Shown here: one piece after another, positions 1 to 8,972 of the stretch
How positions within the stretch are numbered: the first letter of the stretch is position 1
Layout of the letters: each line of letters starts with the position of its first letter
Assembly (NCBI GenBank): GCA_028565635.1
Contig: JAOXYB010017331.1
Span: 1-18,757, forward strand
Length of the DNA stretch: 18,757 nucleotides
Direction of reading: 5' to 3'
Source: Phoronis ovalis
Taxonomy: Eukaryota > Phoronida > Phoronidae
Position numbers and translations under genes: made by a program
Notes under the pieces: generated by a model
What the model was told of the DNA's origin: nothing
The model's database searches: none
Seen by the model: only the letters and a program-made list of their open reading frames with translations

Positions 1-778
1 TATATATACATATAACGTGCTAAGAACAACAGTAAGATCTTGTAAATAAAGATAAAATGAGTCAAATAAAAACACTTATTACTATTGGAGCACTCCCGGT
101 CGGGGTCCGACTAGAAAATAACTGCTACCCATATTGTGAACGGGTTTATTAATGTTGAACCCTTAACGTTTTGGGTAATGTTTTTTTTTAGAATCTGTCC
201 TAATCGGAATTTGTTTGGGAAACATAGAAATGTAAACTAGTAAAAGGTGTAGTAGTCTTCTCTTATTGTCTATGAATATATATGGAATCCAGTGATGGAT
301 CCAACGTTTTGACTAATAATGTATAGTATAATACATTCATTTGGTAATGTCATTCCCGTCTTCTGTACCATAACCCATGGGTATTTTTCCTGTAGCGACC
401 GGTCAAAACCCGATAATCTCTTAGAAGTTGATTTATTGTCGAGTCCTATCAAGCCCAAATCATTTCAATCCCACACGAACAATGGAATGGACAATGGATG
501 TGGAAATGGTGGGACATCTGTGTGACGTCATTTCTTAGAATTCCTTTGACTCTTCTTTTTGATTCATTACTGTGTGCCAATGTCTTTTTAAATGATTAGA
601 TTTTACCACGAAGCTTATTTGCTGCTGAGATCCTGACTTATAAGACCAAGTACGTCTACATATACATGACTAATTTACATAGTGTCATATATAAAAATGT
701 CCTTTTGATCACAAACACTTAGCAATAATTTGCAGCACTAACATTTATCAGATAGTTTTTTTGAAAATACCACGGATC
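1..778. other. No gene seen
   Basis: AT-rich sequence with a short TA-rich start (1-14). Overlapping 62- and 68-codon frames on opposite strands near 270-525 show no splice logic, domain or signal peptide. Confidence 0.6.
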
Positions 779-961
779 GCCCTAAAGACACCCTTTTAAA
801 TTTATATATTTGATTTTTAAAAAAATGTCCCTAACTGCGTAACGCTCGTGCGTTAACGGTTTTCTTTTTAAAAATCCCCCTTTTATGTGTAACACACATG
901 CGTAGCAGCCCCGGATTGGAGTCGAACCCCCAAGGAGCACTAGGTATCCAACACAAAACCA
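779..961 (-). repeat. Possible tRNA-derived SINE remnant
   Basis: On the minus strand, 928-918 reads GGTTCGACTCC, an excellent Box B. A degenerate Box-A-like TGGTTTTGTGTTGG lies at 961-948, but the spacing (about 33 nt) is shorter than in a tRNA and no cloverleaf folds. The sequence downstream on that strand (917-779) is unlike the surroundings, with CG-containing blocks and A/T runs. That would suit a SINE body. Treat as a remnant, not a tRNA gene. Confidence 0.3.
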
Positions 962-1520
962 GAATTACAAGAAAAAAAACTTACCGCTGGAACTGTCTGA
1001 AAACTCATGTTATATCAAGGAGCTACAAAACGAAACAATTTACATTTTATTATACTAGCTAAGGTTAGATAGTTTTACAAATGAGAATGTACTGTACTTG
1101 TTTTATTGATTTAAAGCATTCCCCAAATGTGAAACTAATTCGATAAAAAACATGTAGCATTATGTAGAACGCCAAACAAACGATATGTCAAACACAATTG
1201 TAATAGGGTTACTTTTACAATACTAAACTTGTCTGCTTTATGTATGTCTCCTATTTAATGTTACTGTGCACTTCCTTTAAACCTCCCGAAATCAAATGGA
1301 AATGTTATTTAAACTTTTTGAAACATTGAACACCATTTCTCTGCCCTTTTAAGTGTTTTGTAGTGAACGTTGAATATAACATTTTAATATTTTAGTTTTG
1401 GATCGTTTTTTGATAAACTAAATATATCTTTTTACAGCATTCCATTGACATTTGTATCATTACAGTAATTGTTGTGTATATATAAGTCTCTATTGTTGTA
1501 ATATACGTGTTTGCTTGATA

Positions 1521-2032
1521 ATAGACTATTTGCATGCACTTGGTGGAGCCACCAGTCTCAGTCCCAAACGATCCCAGCATGTCGCATTCTGTGAATGCAC
1601 AGTGACGTAGTTCTACCTGCACTCACGCGATTCATTCACAAAACGCATCCTTCGCATGCCGATCCATAGATAGCTATGTGAAGAGTATAGGATTACCATT
1701 TAAGGTCAATTTTTGAATGTGAAATTCAAAATAATATAGGTCAAAAACCAGTAAGCCGGCATAATTAAACACAACCATAAATGAGTGTTACGTATATAGC
1801 TACAAAGTATATCTCAGACTTTTGAAGTTTTATTTTGTTCAACAGTTATGAATTTTCACTGACTGTATGATTATTGAAGTTTTGTTTTGTTCAACATATA
1901 CGGAAATTTACCGATTTTATTCTCAGGTTAATTTCATATTTCGCCTAGTGAGAAATCGCGATAATGTTTTGTTTTGCTTTGTGGAACTATCATCATAACA
2001 GACTATTTGCATGTACTTCGGAGAAGCGCCAT
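1521..2032 (+). repeat. Direct repeat pair containing an ATTTGCAT octamer
   Basis: 1521-1555 and 1997-2032 share AGACTATTTGCATG.ACTT and then partial matches. Each copy contains ATTTGCAT, the POU-factor octamer. The first is followed by a near-palindrome TGGTGGAGCCACCA. The intervening 440 bp is otherwise unremarkable apart from the 52-bp tandem pair. Confidence 0.5.
1820..1918 (+). repeat. Tandem pair, 52-bp period
   Basis: Copies at 1820-1866 and 1872-1918 share TTGAAGTTTT.TTTTGTTCAACA and then weaker similarity. The pair is non-coding and moderately diverged. Confidence 0.6.
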
Positions 2033-2168
2033 CGAACATGGTGAAATTTAATTAAAATAATAAAATGTTAATACAATATTAAGGTAACATACTGAAAGGA
2101 AGCATTTCTTGAACCAACAGTGAGGATTATTTTTGTTTTTATCTCGTTATGCGAAGGAAACGGAGATT

Positions 2169-2204
2169 ATAGTGTGTTGTGAATGAATTGCGCGAACACA
2201 CTAT
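2169..2204. repeat. 10-bp inverted repeat
   Basis: ATAGTGTGTT (2169-2178) and AACACACTAT (2195-2204) are exact reverse complements around a 16-nt spacer containing GCGCG-like bases. Function unknown. Confidence 0.5.
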
Positions 2205-2421
2205 GATAGATATTTTAAAAATTGTTGTCCTAAAAGATATATGAAAATGGAAAAAACATGTCATTGCAATGTGTTTTGCTATTCAAGTGCTGGTCTCAAA
2301 TAAAAAAAAGTGAACCAATGTATTCCTCAATTCTTATTCGAGCGTCACTCATCAAATAAATAAACCACGCCTTACTCCATAAACTGAAAATGAATATTTT
2401 GGAAACATGTAGGATGTTTAA

Positions 2422-2455
2422 GCTTGGTATGATGACGTAAACCTATATACCAAGC
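2422..2455. repeat. Small inverted repeat around a TGACGTAA site
   Basis: GCTTGGTAT (2422-2430) and ATACCAAGC (2447-2455) are perfect 9-bp arms. The loop contains TGACGTAA, resembling a CRE/ATF half-palindrome. No gene is nearby, so a regulatory role is only conceivable. Confidence 0.4.
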
Positions 2456-3715
2456 ACGCCATTACGATGGTCCACATACTAGCTAGTATCTAATCTTGTT
2501 TATAATTACATATATGCTTATCTAAGATATCATTTAAAGTTCGAAGATTGACTATTGTGAAAGAGATCAAACCGTGTTCGAAGATAAAGGGTTAACAGGT
2601 GAATGTGGAGGCATTGTTGTCTGGAATGATAAGGATAACATTGCATGTTTTAACTTTGATATGTCTTACTAGTAACACTCAGATCACTATGTCTTAATCT
2701 TACAAATACGAAATTTATTAAAAAGTTAGTTTTTGGATTTGTACTATAAGTTGTAGTATATAACGCTTGCCTATAGATATCAGCTTCTCTACTTAGCTAG
2801 CTAGTACATCAAACAGGCATGTCTGTACTACCTAAAGTTTTAGACCATAATCGTGTTTCCTGTATTCGGAATAAAAGAATATCTTTATACTCCGTTTTCC
2901 ACTGAACTTAAATATTTTCTTACTGATCGCAATCATTTACCTACCAATGCGTTACATTTACATAATTATGCAACACAACCAAACCGATATGATTTTCAAT
3001 ATTTTGGATTGATAACAATATCTTTAAAATCAATATTCTCTAGTCAGAAGCAATTTAGAATAACTACATGGAGAACATTTTGAACAATAATATTTCCAAA
3101 TTTTACGTACAAAGACAGCTATTGTAAAAGAATGCTTAAGAAGATGGAATCAAAACTATCATCCTTATTTATCGAGTGATGGGGTTCGTATCGGGTGAAC
3201 TATCTGCCTCATCTATAGCTTTATTTCTAATCCGGCTACATACTAGTCTCTTATTAAATGATTTTATTATTTCGTTTATGTTCACAACATCATCTTGTTC
3301 AGCCACGGTTTACCTTTTTAGATTAGCGATAAATTTGTGGATTTTTGATACTTTAATTTATATTGGTTATTTCTTCATAATGTTTAATTGTACAGCTTTC
3401 AGAAAACTACTGCCGATTCCAAACGGCAGAATGCATGATGAAAATTAGAATTTAACATAAGCAAATGAAACAAGAAATATAAATGTTGGAATTGATAAAA
3501 TTCTAAGGACGAAAAGGTATTAACATTACCCACCTCTCTAAGAAATTCTTCTAAAAAATTCTACACAGTCCAAGAGCTGTCGTGATTTGGGTCCTATTAG
3601 TATGGCTTAAAGGATATGCCTTGTTCGGACGAGTCTTTGTTCTTGATTGCGTTGACAAATCATGCATCGTGATAGATATTACGATTATCATTTTAGTACA
3701 AAGTACAAATGATGC

Positions 3716-3740
3716 ATTCACTCACTATACGTGAGTGAAT
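3716..3740. repeat. Perfect 10-bp hairpin, 5-nt loop
   Basis: ATTCACTCAC (3716-3725), TATAC loop and GTGAGTGAAT (3731-3740). There is no T-run and no adjacent gene, so it has no assignable role. Confidence 0.6.
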
Positions 3741-4209
3741 AATTTGTGTAACAGAGAAAATAAAACCTAAACTATTTTCCAAGTGATATCTACACGACCT
3801 TTCCGCTGTTTACTTTAAAACGTTTTCTAAAATATTATACTTGTATTTTCCTTTGGTTTAGTACTTGTGCGATGGAGAATTGGGAATTTTATAACAATCT
3901 GCAAGTCTGTAACGTGGAAGTAGTTTATTAAGAGCCTCGATAGCTAGATCACTGAGCAGCAAATAATAAAACAAGTGGTTTTGACTGTTTTCTCAAAAGA
4001 ATGCATCTCTAATGTTGTGGAGTATGATGAATTTTAATATGTGTTTTGCTAGAGTGTATGACATATGTATTATAATTATATCATGTCTATGTTATAAATT
4101 TAGTTTCAGGAGGTTATGCAGATTACAATGTGAGTAAAGGAACTTAATTTTTCAAAAAGTAGTATTTATTTTTGCACAAATGATTGTGGGGTACTTCGTG
4201 TTTTAGCCT

Positions 4210-4477
4210 TTAAGGCTAAGCAGGACCCTCGTCATTGTTTAAATAAAAATTCGTGAAAAGTCCTGATTTTGCTGAATGATGTACCTTATGATTTTTATGA
4301 GATGTTATAAAAAAATAATTAATTGGGTGCGTTGCATACACAAGTCTGAAACTACCACCATAACATAGCATGAATGTTAAAGTTTCGGAAAACATCTATT
4401 CTATATAAAACAAAATGTAATGCGGATTTGTCATGAATTTTTATTTAAACGGTGACGAGGGTCCTGCTTAGCCTTAA
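4210..4477. mobile_element. MITE with long terminal inverted repeats, TTAA target duplication
   Basis: The first 41 bases from 4210, read inward, match the reverse complement of the right end from 4477 with only two differences. Weaker matching continues to about 56 bases. Both ends sit exactly at TTAA (4210-4213 and 4474-4477), leaving a 260-bp element that starts GGCTAAGCAGGACC. The interior has no coding frame. TTAA duplication is characteristic of piggyBac-type transposition. The terminal bases are not the usual CCC/GGG of that superfamily, so assignment is tentative; a TA-duplicating Tc1/mariner origin is the alternative. The high arm similarity suggests fairly recent insertion or folding-driven correction. 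Confidence 0.8.
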
Positions 4478-5104
4478 TTCTAGACCTTACGTACTACTTT
4501 AAAATTTGTTCCATTCAAATTCTATATTTGACAAATGACTGTAAAAAAGAATTACTGCTATATGATTTCAGAGTTTACCGTTCAGTGAGGTGCTAATAGT
4601 TGACATTATGCAAACTATTTTTGCCTTTGGGTCGATTTTGCACCCAGGATTTGTGCCTTACTTCCGTATGCATAGCATAGCAAGCGTAACAAATGGGCAT
4701 TTGGTTGTGTTCGAAATTCAAAACAATTTGATAAAAGCATGTCTTAAATTAGTGCACAATTAGTTTAAATGTCTAGCACTATAAATTATGCTGATTATTT
4801 TCACAATTTTGAAATATGGGATGAAGTCGTACTTTTTAATATATACTAAATCAATAATGCACATGTAATTTCAATTTCGTATCATAGTGATGTCCTGCAA
4901 AGCTTTAAATTGCAAGCATACATAGGAAATCACAAGATATAGTGTAATAACATACTTGATTACGAATAATGAAAATACATATTTACAAGACCAAATTTTT
5001 TGGAAATCTGCTGAGAAAAACACTAATATTTGAAGTAGAACACTTCTTTCTGCCCATTAACCGTCAACAAATCATGTGTTATCTATCCGTATCCAGCATT
5101 AAGC
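4478..5104. other. Downstream flank of the knottin gene
   Basis: It should hold the 3' UTR of the minus-strand gene. The only polyadenylation-like string near it on that strand is ATTAAA near 4840, about 265 bp past the stop. No other gene seen. Confidence 0.4.
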
Positions 5105-5174
5105 CTACCAGTCAGGACTGCATTCGCTAAAGTGACATACATGGGAACCACAACATTCGCCTGTTATCCAACCA
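5105..5174 (-). other. Knottin gene exon 3: Cys3-Cys6 and stop
   Basis: The exon is 70 nt. Its acceptor is excellent: a long pyrimidine tract rich in T (about 5193-5177) and then TAG|T. The exon encodes a short Gly/Trp-containing loop, the diagnostic adjacent Cys-Cys pair, two four-residue loops each closed by a Cys, and a short tail ending in Trp before TAG at 5107-5105. It is too short to stand out as an open frame. I found it by looking downstream of exon 2 for an acceptor followed by a Cys-Cys pair in the required phase. No AATAAA is visible in the next 250 bases on this strand; an ATTAAA lies near 4840. Confidence 0.82.
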
Positions 5175-7372
5175 CTAAAAATAAGAAAAAGAACTCGGCA
5201 TTTAAGAAGCATCTGTTTACTTTACTCATTTCATAAAAAAACATATTTGACATCAAGGAATTGAGTTGACATCGTTTACGGTTCTTACCAACAGTTTTGT
5301 CTCTCACAAGGTACTTGCTGACGTTATAATAACCATCGTTGGGAAATCCCTCTAGTTTATTTTAAGGTTTATTTTATACTTTCCGAAACCATATTTTACT
5401 GGTACATAAATTATTTTTCATATGAAGTTTTAAAATTACTCTGTTTTAACATCCATATAGCTATGATATATACCAAGGGAATTACTCATATTATTATTGG
5501 TCAATGTGAAACACTACGAACATGCAAGTTTCCCCTGGTTGTTTACATGCGCGCCGTCTATCCAAACGATCTCCTTCATCGTCACGAGTCATCAGTTGCA
5601 TTATGCTGTCATCTAAATTCAGGTTGCTAAAATACAACATTACAAGTATACAAATCTCAGACGACAAGACAACTTGGAACATTACAATGTCATGATCACG
5701 TTTGTGATGATCAGCATATTCCAGTTCTAGGATAACTGTGACTCCAGTACTAGTTGTACATCAGCATCAGATAGCACATGTGTCTTCATTAACATAATAA
5801 ACATCGTCCATCTCCGTACGTTTTACCGGTATAAACATTATACTACCGTTTGAAATGCGACCCTGTGGTATATCGGCATTTCGCTTGCGACGTCGCATTT
5901 TATAATGAACCGAAGCGAGAATAATCAAATTTTAGAAAGCGTTGTTATGATATGTTTATGTTGCCACTACATTTCCACAAAGATTCTCGCTGCGGTTCAA
6001 GCTTATGCTGTAATCTCTCTGCTGCATAATTAACATGGTCATAACAAAATACGACGTCACAACGAAATATCACTTTGCCACAGGGTTGTACTTTTTGTAT
6101 ACATTAGTAACATAAAATAGATGACCACATAATTAACACATGAATTAACTTCTTAGTTGTCCTATACCCGAGACTATACTAATGCTCTACGTTTTTGAAA
6201 TCAAAATCATTAGCTTAATCAACGTAATTAGCTATTATTATTTTCTTAATAATTTTAGCGTCGTGATCCAAACAATAGTATAGTGTTTCTAGTCACTATT
6301 CTTGAAACATATCTACCTTTCCTTGTTAAGCTCTTTCTTCACTCTACCAAGGTCATCTTCTGATACATTATCAACCATGTCTACTATAAAATATTACATT
6401 TCTTAAGATTCATATTGTTTAATTGAAAATAAATATATTGTTTCAATGATATTTCGACAGGAATTTTAATTACAGGTGTACAATATGAAATGCTCCCATA
6501 ATAAAGGTGTATTTTACCGATGTCCGTCTCAGTTCCCAGAATAGCTTGTAAAGGACCACGCTGCATTTTATTCATCACTTTTTATGCAAGCAATATATGT
6601 TCAAATAGAGTAAAACAATGTTTATTCTTTAAACTATTATAATACTCTCCGCGGGCCAAATGTTTTGCTCAATAGGGAATCAAATGTATAAATCAGAACA
6701 ATAACTTGCTTATAACAATCCATACTTGGAGAATTGTTACAATACAATAGTTTTCCTATATTTTCGTAACACAATGCATTAGTTGCTTTAAATGCATAAT
6801 TTCAAACAACTGTTAAAATCATTGCAAATGCACTTCGTCAAAACACAATATATGTAATTGTCGAAGGGGTCTTGCACTACCCAACTGGTTTGTTATGACA
6901 TAGCTCAACTGTAAACTGTATAGTCTTGTCCACAACGCTTCACTGTTTTTTACTTACCATGTCACATGCTGGTCCGTTTAGCGATTTACATATCAATGGG
7001 TGTTCGATCGGTGTGAGTAGCAAGGACATTTGCAAACAGTAGACTCGCTAATACTGTTTATAACATTACTGTGAATGTAGCATTAAACCGAAACAGTATT
7101 TTGTAAAAAATAATGTAATTTTACAATTCTTAAAGTAGGCTTAGGCGCACTTTTAGTGAATAATTAATAAAACGTTAGATTTGTGATTTGAACAAGAATA
7201 TATATAAGGAACGAATCTAGAGAGGCGATTCCGGAAAGGCAAAGACTATAAAATCTAAAATGACTGGATTGGTTCGCTGTATATGGAAGACAACATGTTA
7301 ATACATACCGTCTCTGGTGGCCCTGGCGGCAACAATCAAACATACCATTCCAATTACAAGCAGCAATTTCAT
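5105..7372 (-). CDS. Secreted six-cysteine (inhibitor cystine knot) prepropeptide, CRP-I-like, three coding exons
   Basis: Joining 7372-7309, 5612-5522 and 5174-5105 gives 225 nt, a 74-residue precursor ending in TAG. Residues 1-18 form a signal peptide: a Lys near the start, a Leu/Val/Ile core and an Ala-Arg-Ala cleavage site. Residues 19-39 are an acidic propeptide. Residues 40-42 are Arg-Arg-Arg, a furin-type site. The 32-residue mature part has the spacing C-x6-C-x7-CC-x4-C-x4-C, the knottin array. This fits, as I recall it, the published mussel CRP-I pattern and also omega-conotoxin-like peptides. The product is presumably secreted and disulphide-bonded; its target is unknown. Intron phases (1, then 2) match at both junctions, and the first stop lies four residues after Cys6, as expected for this family. 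The start is the first ATG after a good acceptor-like site. Against: the second donor is weak, and expression is unproven. It could be an antimicrobial, regulatory or toxin-like peptide. Confidence 0.85.
5522..5612 (-). other. Knottin gene exon 2: propeptide, RRR processing site, Cys1-Cys2
   Basis: The exon is 91 nt. The acceptor used is ...GAATTTAG| at 5613. A nearer-consensus AG 13 nt upstream would put an immediate stop in frame after exon 1, so it is excluded. The exon encodes the acidic stretch (several Asp and one Glu), the Arg-Arg-Arg site, and the first half of the knot: Cys-x6-Cys with Pro-Gly in the loop, as in many omega-type knottins. It ends in phase 2 at CAT|GTTCGT, a weak donor with only G+5 and T+6 matching consensus beyond the GT. 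Without splicing, the frame reads nine residues past Cys2 to a stop. Confidence 0.8.
5613..7308 (-). other. Intron 1 of the knottin gene (1696 bp)
   Basis: It begins GTATGT and ends TTTAG. It contains the foldback element at 5852-6094 and no convincing extra exon. The 64-codon minus-strand frame at 6578-6384 lacks a suitable acceptor/donor pair and has no family resemblance, so I treat it as chance. A TATATAAG string on the plus strand near 7200 has no gene attached to it. Confidence 0.7.
5852..6094. mobile_element. Foldback/MITE element inside knottin intron 1
   Basis: The left arm 5852-5922 and right arm 5983-6094 are inverted copies. The outermost segment has CCCTGTGG on the left and CCACAGGG on the right. 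The middle shares GACGTCG/GACGTCA and the innermost 17 bases match with one mismatch (GAACCG.AGCGAGAAT). The right arm carries about 40 extra bases, and the spacer is about 60 bp. Many differences are transitions, indicating an older element than the one at 4210. I see no clear target duplication and no coding frame. Confidence 0.7.
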
Positions 7373-7385
7373 GGTGCAGTCGTTC
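7309..7385 (-). other. Knottin gene exon 1: short 5' UTR plus signal peptide
   Basis: Coding part 7372-7309 encodes 21 residues starting MKLLLVIGMVC, then one base of codon 22. The donor reads G|GTATGT, a good site at 7308-7303. Just upstream on the minus strand, a T-rich run ends in AG at 7387-7386, 13 nt before the ATG. This looks like an acceptor and suggests a separate non-coding first exon further upstream (higher coordinates). A TATAAA on the minus strand at 7861-7856 is a possible but unsupported promoter element. The open frame continues upstream of the ATG without a stop to 7684, but that part has no coding character. Confidence 0.8.
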
Positions 7386-8144
7386 CTAAATAAAATGGTG
7401 CATTTTTGATGACCATTGTAAGTAAATATCTTTAAAAGGCGTCTGTTAGCAAAAACATATATCACCGAACAGAAATAAAAAACGATATGCTCGCGAAGGA
7501 TTGTGGTTGTACAGAAAAGAAACAAACAAACACAAAACAAGGACATTTGCCTAGGTGTGCGCATAGTGTGAAAGGGAATTTCAAATATTAGGAGTCGCAA
7601 ATTCCTTTGACAACGCAGAAAAGAAATTTCTAAGTAAACAGTAAAGGAATTAATACCCGAACTTTTGGCAAAAAATGGAGCCATGGGTCAACGTATAAAT
7701 TTAGTCACACTTTGAATGACAGCCCATTCCCGTAATTTAACCTTTATTAACAGTCAGTAAATACGTAAATTTACACAGTAGAACTCTTGATAAATTCCAT
7801 TAACTCGTATGAAGACTTGCGGATTGTTTCATACTTTGCAACTGTGATTGCTATGTTTATAAGCTAGTCCACCTGTTACACATGGAAATGTGTGCATATC
7901 TGTATAATTGCTCATTCGTTTTTTATTATGTAAGACACATATTAGTTCCAGATTAGACTATTTTCATCTGACAACTGATCGGGGAGATACAGTGACGTAG
8001 CTATAGTGGTATTATGTAGAATTTTTCCGGTGCCGAATGTGTAACTGTAAATCAAAATGAGGTTATTTTTTCTATCTTATGATCTAATATCTGCAATTAT
8101 TGTTTTGCGGTACATATTGGCACATGTGAACAAATTCATCATCT
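7386..8144. other. Upstream flank of the knottin gene
   Basis: It presumably includes the minus-strand promoter and perhaps a non-coding first exon. TATAAA on the minus strand at 7861-7856 is the only core-promoter-like string I noted. No coding evidence. Confidence 0.4.
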
Positions 8145-8410
8145 TTATGTACCAGCGTTGTTATTAAGCACAACGACGTCAAAACGTTAATTGATCCATT
8201 TTGTAAATCATTCCTCATTCTTGTCTACCAGCATGGTAATTTTAAAAGTAAATGCTTTAGCAATGATTAAGAAGTTAAATGATCTTGTTATAGTATAATT
8301 GTATATCCGAATCATCATTATTGTCTACCTGCATTGTAACCAGGTAAATAACATCTCAGTTATCAAAATGTTAATTGATGCAGTTATGTTTTGTAAGGTG
8401 AATCATTCGT
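8145..8410 (+). repeat. Three degenerate tandem copies, about 76-100 bp each
   Basis: Copies begin at 8145, 8221 and 8321 with TT.TCTACCAGCAT.GTAA (variants TTATGTACCAGC, TTGTCTACCAGC, TTGTCTACCTGC). They share a central GTTAATTGAT-type core and end in GAATCATT/AATCATT. Copies differ by indels, so this is an old tandem duplication. No coding. Confidence 0.6.
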
Positions 8411-8838
8411 GCAATATGCGAACTAGTATGTTTCATTTATTTTGTTCACTACGAACCACAAGGTAGTGTATAATAAGATAATGTGATTCAAATAAAAAAT
8501 ACTGGTTGTGTGTGTATTACGAATGCTAATGTACAGTCCTTGTCCATACTGGTTTTTGTTGATTTGGAGCAAGCTAGGTTGAAACTTGGCAAGAGGGGAT
8601 AATACTGAAATATACTGTGGAATATGTGCTTTTGCTCCTTTACTGTTGCATAGTCATGCTCCCTACAGGTAGCTACATTTTTTGCAAACCATAAGGTAAA
8701 GATGAGCACACTACTTGTGACAGGTCCATAAACATGATCACCATAAGCTTTAGCGTAATGTTCAGTGCATCATTGTGTTAAAGGACATTGTGCTAGGTGA
8801 AAGGATTAACGAGAAAGTTATTGTAAAGATGCATAAAC

Positions 8839-8899
8839 CATATTGCTTACAGTCTTAAATCTTAAATGCTCTCCATCATTTAAGACTGTAAGCAATATG
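8839..8899. repeat. Perfect 22-bp inverted repeat, 17-nt loop
   Basis: Bases 8839-8860 and 8878-8899 are exact reverse complements (CATATTGCTTACAGTC...). The loop is 8861-8877. Beyond an asymmetric bulge, ATGC (8829-8832) can pair with GCAT (8902-8905). If transcribed from either strand it would form a compact hairpin of microRNA-precursor size. A local template-switch duplication would also give this structure. There is no evidence of transcription. Confidence 0.85.
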
Positions 8900-8972
8900 A
8901 AGCATAATGACGATTATCCTTTCCATCTAAAGCACAGACGTTATTGCACTTATAAACCTTTTAAAGTTATGC

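Larger units (their letters stand above)
962..4209. other. No gene seen; repeats listed separately
   Basis: The two longer plus-strand frames (2853-3083 and 3176-3448) are A/T-driven and rich in Phe, Ile, Leu and Tyr. The second looks membrane-like only because of T-rich codons. A splice-bounded 20-nt segment at 4110-4129 is noted as a curiosity. Confidence 0.55.

Noticed and set aside
918-961. Functional tRNA gene
   Set aside because: Box B is good, but Box A is degenerate, the spacing is short and no acceptor or T-stem pairs; at most it is a SINE remnant.
2853-3083. 76-codon frame considered as a mitochondrial or retroelement fragment
   Set aside because: No conserved reverse transcriptase, integrase or respiratory-chain motif can be seen in it.
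3176-3448. 90-codon hydrophobic plus-strand frame resembling a membrane protein
   Set aside because: Its composition follows T-rich DNA. It has no motif, no signal or splice logic, and no codon preference distinct from its surroundings.
4970-5149. Plus-strand frame antisense to knottin exon 3
   Set aside because: It lies opposite a well-supported exon and has no independent evidence; it is a shadow.
5494-5682. 62-codon minus-strand frame as a stand-alone two-cysteine peptide
   Set aside because: It begins in intron and runs through a donor. Exon boundaries with matching phase explain it better as exon 2 of the knottin gene.
6384-6578. Extra exon in knottin intron 1
   Set aside because: Exons 1 and 2 already join in phase to a canonical precursor, and no suitable acceptor/donor pair surrounds this frame.
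7298-7684. 128-codon minus-strand open frame taken as a single protein
   Set aside because: Only the last 21 codons (from the ATG at 7372) have signal-peptide character, ending at a strong splice donor. The upstream part contains an acceptor-like site and has no coding character.
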